This document shows, piece after piece, positions 61,652 to 64,000 of a stretch of DNA of 64,000 bases. The position numbers and the translations under genes were made by a program. The stretch's first letter is position 1; every line of letters starts with the position of its first letter. This DNA comes from Cristatella mucedo. Lineage: Eukaryota > Bryozoa > Phylactolaemata > Cristatellidae. The stretch lies in assembly GCA_009760855.2 (NCBI GenBank), contig WPIO01000037.1, forward strand, positions 2,239,001 through 2,303,000. The letters are read 5' to 3'. The notes beneath the pieces are model-generated. The model was given only the letters and a program-made list of their open reading frames with translations. It was not told the origin of the DNA and searched no databases.

Positions 61652-64000
61652 CCATATAGATAAATTTGTAACGGCCAATGGCCGTGACTAGATCCTTTTG
61701 GAGCTCCACATGTGACTACCCTGGTGTATGAACGCTTTACCACAACGTGGCATCGATTGATTGAGGTTGGACGTGCATGATTTGAACCACCCCGTGACCT
61801 CGTCTCACAGACCAATCACACTGGTCTGCATGATATCAGTTGCCTGCCATTTGTTATTATTTTTCAAATATATATATATATCATAGATGTTGATTTTATG
61901 GTGCATTTTTCCCTTTGCACATAAATTTTGGTAGATTTCAATTATCATAGATCGAATGAACTTTAACATTACGCATTATGTATCATGATTTTGGCTTTTA
62001 TTAGGGTTACTTGTTCCAGTCACTTACTGACATAAATGTTGTGTTATTTAAAAAAAACAATTAGCCATGTTTTGTTATAGTTGTTTAGTTCTACCAAATA
62101 TGTTTCAAGATAAATTTTGAGAAATTCCGGTCTCAGTCAGAATTCGCAAACCACGCTCGGTCAACCGGAAGCAAGCAAGGGTGTGCCTTGTCCGGCTGTT
62201 TGTCACTGAGTTTGGCTATCGATTGCCATGCCTTATTAATGCTACATTCGTAAGACTAACGAGGTGAGATACTCGCTTAGTGAATTTGCAGGTGCATCGC
62301 CAACATTGCAAGGTATCACTGCAGTTTGAGCGGTCTAGAGTTGCCCCGTGTAATTTAATTAGAAGTAACGCAGTGTCGTTTTTTCCTAGTGCTTAAGAAT
62401 AACCTAAAAATAGATTTCGCTCGTGGAAAGTGAAATTGCTTTGGCCAAATAAGAAACCTTTTAGACAGGGCTGTCCGACTTTATAAATATTTACTGATAC
62501 ATTAACGTACGTGTATGTATGTATAAATATTAGTAAGAAGCTGGTTTGGTCAGCACACAATTTATTTAGTCTACCAAATATTGTTTAATGTCCAGATCTA
62601 CTAGAATTACGAAGACCGCGTTCAAATTGCCTTGATAACTTTAGCTGAATCCTTCATTTCTTTAAGGTCTCTACGTCAGCTATGGGCATAGGTAATCCAT
62701 ATGCGATCTAGTTGTGCGTAAAATTTTAATTTATTTTAAAAGTAGGCACTTTAAATGTCTTTTAAAATACATCCAAATTTACAGGGCACTTGTGCTGTTT
62801 TTTTTTATTATTTTAAGAAAAATTTAAAATTACTGCCGTAGTGCAGGCAAATGTAGAAAATATGAGAAGCAAGTCGCCATCGCGTTTAACTCTTCTCAAC
62901 TCAAGTGAGTTATTTCCAAGAAGCGCACGTTCGCGAGTATATCAAGCTTTTGGCTGCCACCGGTTCTGTTGAATACGAAAACGCCTAGGGAAAACTGCGG
63001 CAGCAATAAGAGAAGGAAGGGAATGATGAGAAAGAATGAACGGGCGAGGAAGAAATAAATGACGACCGGGTGACATCCAGGATCAATTCCAGCTTGCTGG
63101 ATAAACGGGAAACTAATAATATCTTTGACAATATCTGGGGCAAATAGCTGGATGAGATTGTCGTGAAAGAAGGCAACATTTCACTTGAATAACAATTATC
63201 GTTTTAATATTTTACATTTTAAAATTCCGACAATCTCTTCGCCAATAAAAAACGTAACACTAATGCGAGAACAACGAAATTATCGTTCCTGACGGCTAAA
63301 ACTGAATTACAAAAGGTGACTGTTTGAGGAATTCCGCTAGCAAAGGTGTCCAAATTCCTATAGGCGCACATGCAAAATGACGCTGCTGCATACTCATTTC
63401 GAGTTAATACCTTCATAGGCTCCTAATCTAACGTCTTTTGCAGCTTAAATCGTTGACTTGATCAAGAAATTACCTAAACCGCGTTGCACATCTCTTATTA
63501 AAGAAAATTAAAATGTGCTGGAATTCCTATATTACGCACAGCTGGTCTAAGTTGATATGTTAGACTCCAACCTAAACTAGGTTGAGGAAGATACTTTCAA
63601 CGAATTCAGAGATTTCGGCAAAAACCTGAGTAGAGCGGGAAGGATTCCGGCGGTGCAACGCTTAGCCATCTCATCCTCTATTTTCATGAAGCCTGAAGAA
63701 TTGCTGCTGCCAGCGTTTTTACTGTTTTGTTGGCGACCATTTATGGTCCTAGTCGATACTTCCAGGCTGCTGAGGCAAGCAGGATTCTGTTTCAGCGTAG
63801 TAACTTCTGAAAACGTACATGTGAACAGCAGACGTATTAAGTTATCTTATTATACTGTGCGTCAATATTAACGACTCCTTCGAAGATCGCTGTTGCCTCG
63901 TGTAATTTGGCTCGCACATCAGAGAGCCAGCCGACGAACGACGCCAACGATTTATTGCACAAATCACGGACCCGCAAGACGCACGACTGCCTTCATCCCT
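61652..64000. other. AT-rich end of the window, no gene recognised
   Basis: AT-rich, low in repeats. Short frames at 62985-63179 (-), 63219-63416 (-) and 63653-63871 (+) show no domain, start context or splice support. A (TA)n run lies at about 61868-61882. Confidence 0.45.

Overview
This is a metazoan nuclear genomic window. The evidence is spliced genes with GT-AG introns, animal protein families (rootletin, MIC10, FAM162, a galectin-like protein), CR1/L2-type LINEs, tRNA-derived SINEs and very many long (CT)n/(GA)n microsatellites. A ciliated animal with a repeat-rich, fairly large genome is implied. I cannot name the species, and nothing bacterial or viral is visible.

Layout. 1-5946 (+): the 3' part of rootletin in ten exons, followed by a perfect stem-loop just after the stop. 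5.9-11.7 kb: no recognised gene; minisatellite, AT palindrome and GA-rich repeat. 11.7-29.3 kb: mostly LINE/SINE debris. It contains the last two exons of a divergent galectin-like gene (13343-13942, -) and a 1136-bp inverted-repeat transposon (26151-27286) lying inside a LINE tail. 30.6-31.9 kb (-): an intronless alpha/beta-hydrolase-fold membrane protein that seems to lack its catalytic serine. 32.6-35.6 kb: a SINE, a probable solo LTR and an 853-bp foldback-like element with a TTTAGGG-like core. 36-47 kb: several LINE copies and CpG-rich, gene-poor islands.

47.6-55.5 kb holds the clearest compact gene pair. MIC10 (+, four exons) converges on a FAM162/UPF0389 homologue (-, four exons), and both products are small mitochondrial membrane proteins. 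I assembled both from exons too short to appear as long open frames; all splice phases agree. Upstream of the FAM162 start are two full palindromic CRE sites. 55.9-64 kb is repeats, a large CpG-rich block without a recognised gene, and AT-rich sequence.

Repeats dominate. One LINE family (LINE-A, (ATT)n tail) has about 15 fragments, two of them nearly identical. A second family (LINE-B) has several. One tRNA-SINE family (SINE-B) carries a LINE-A-like 3' tail, which suggests shared retrotransposition machinery. The rootletin and hydrolase coding sequences are strongly GC-rich at third positions, while MIC10, FAM162 and the galectin-like gene are not.
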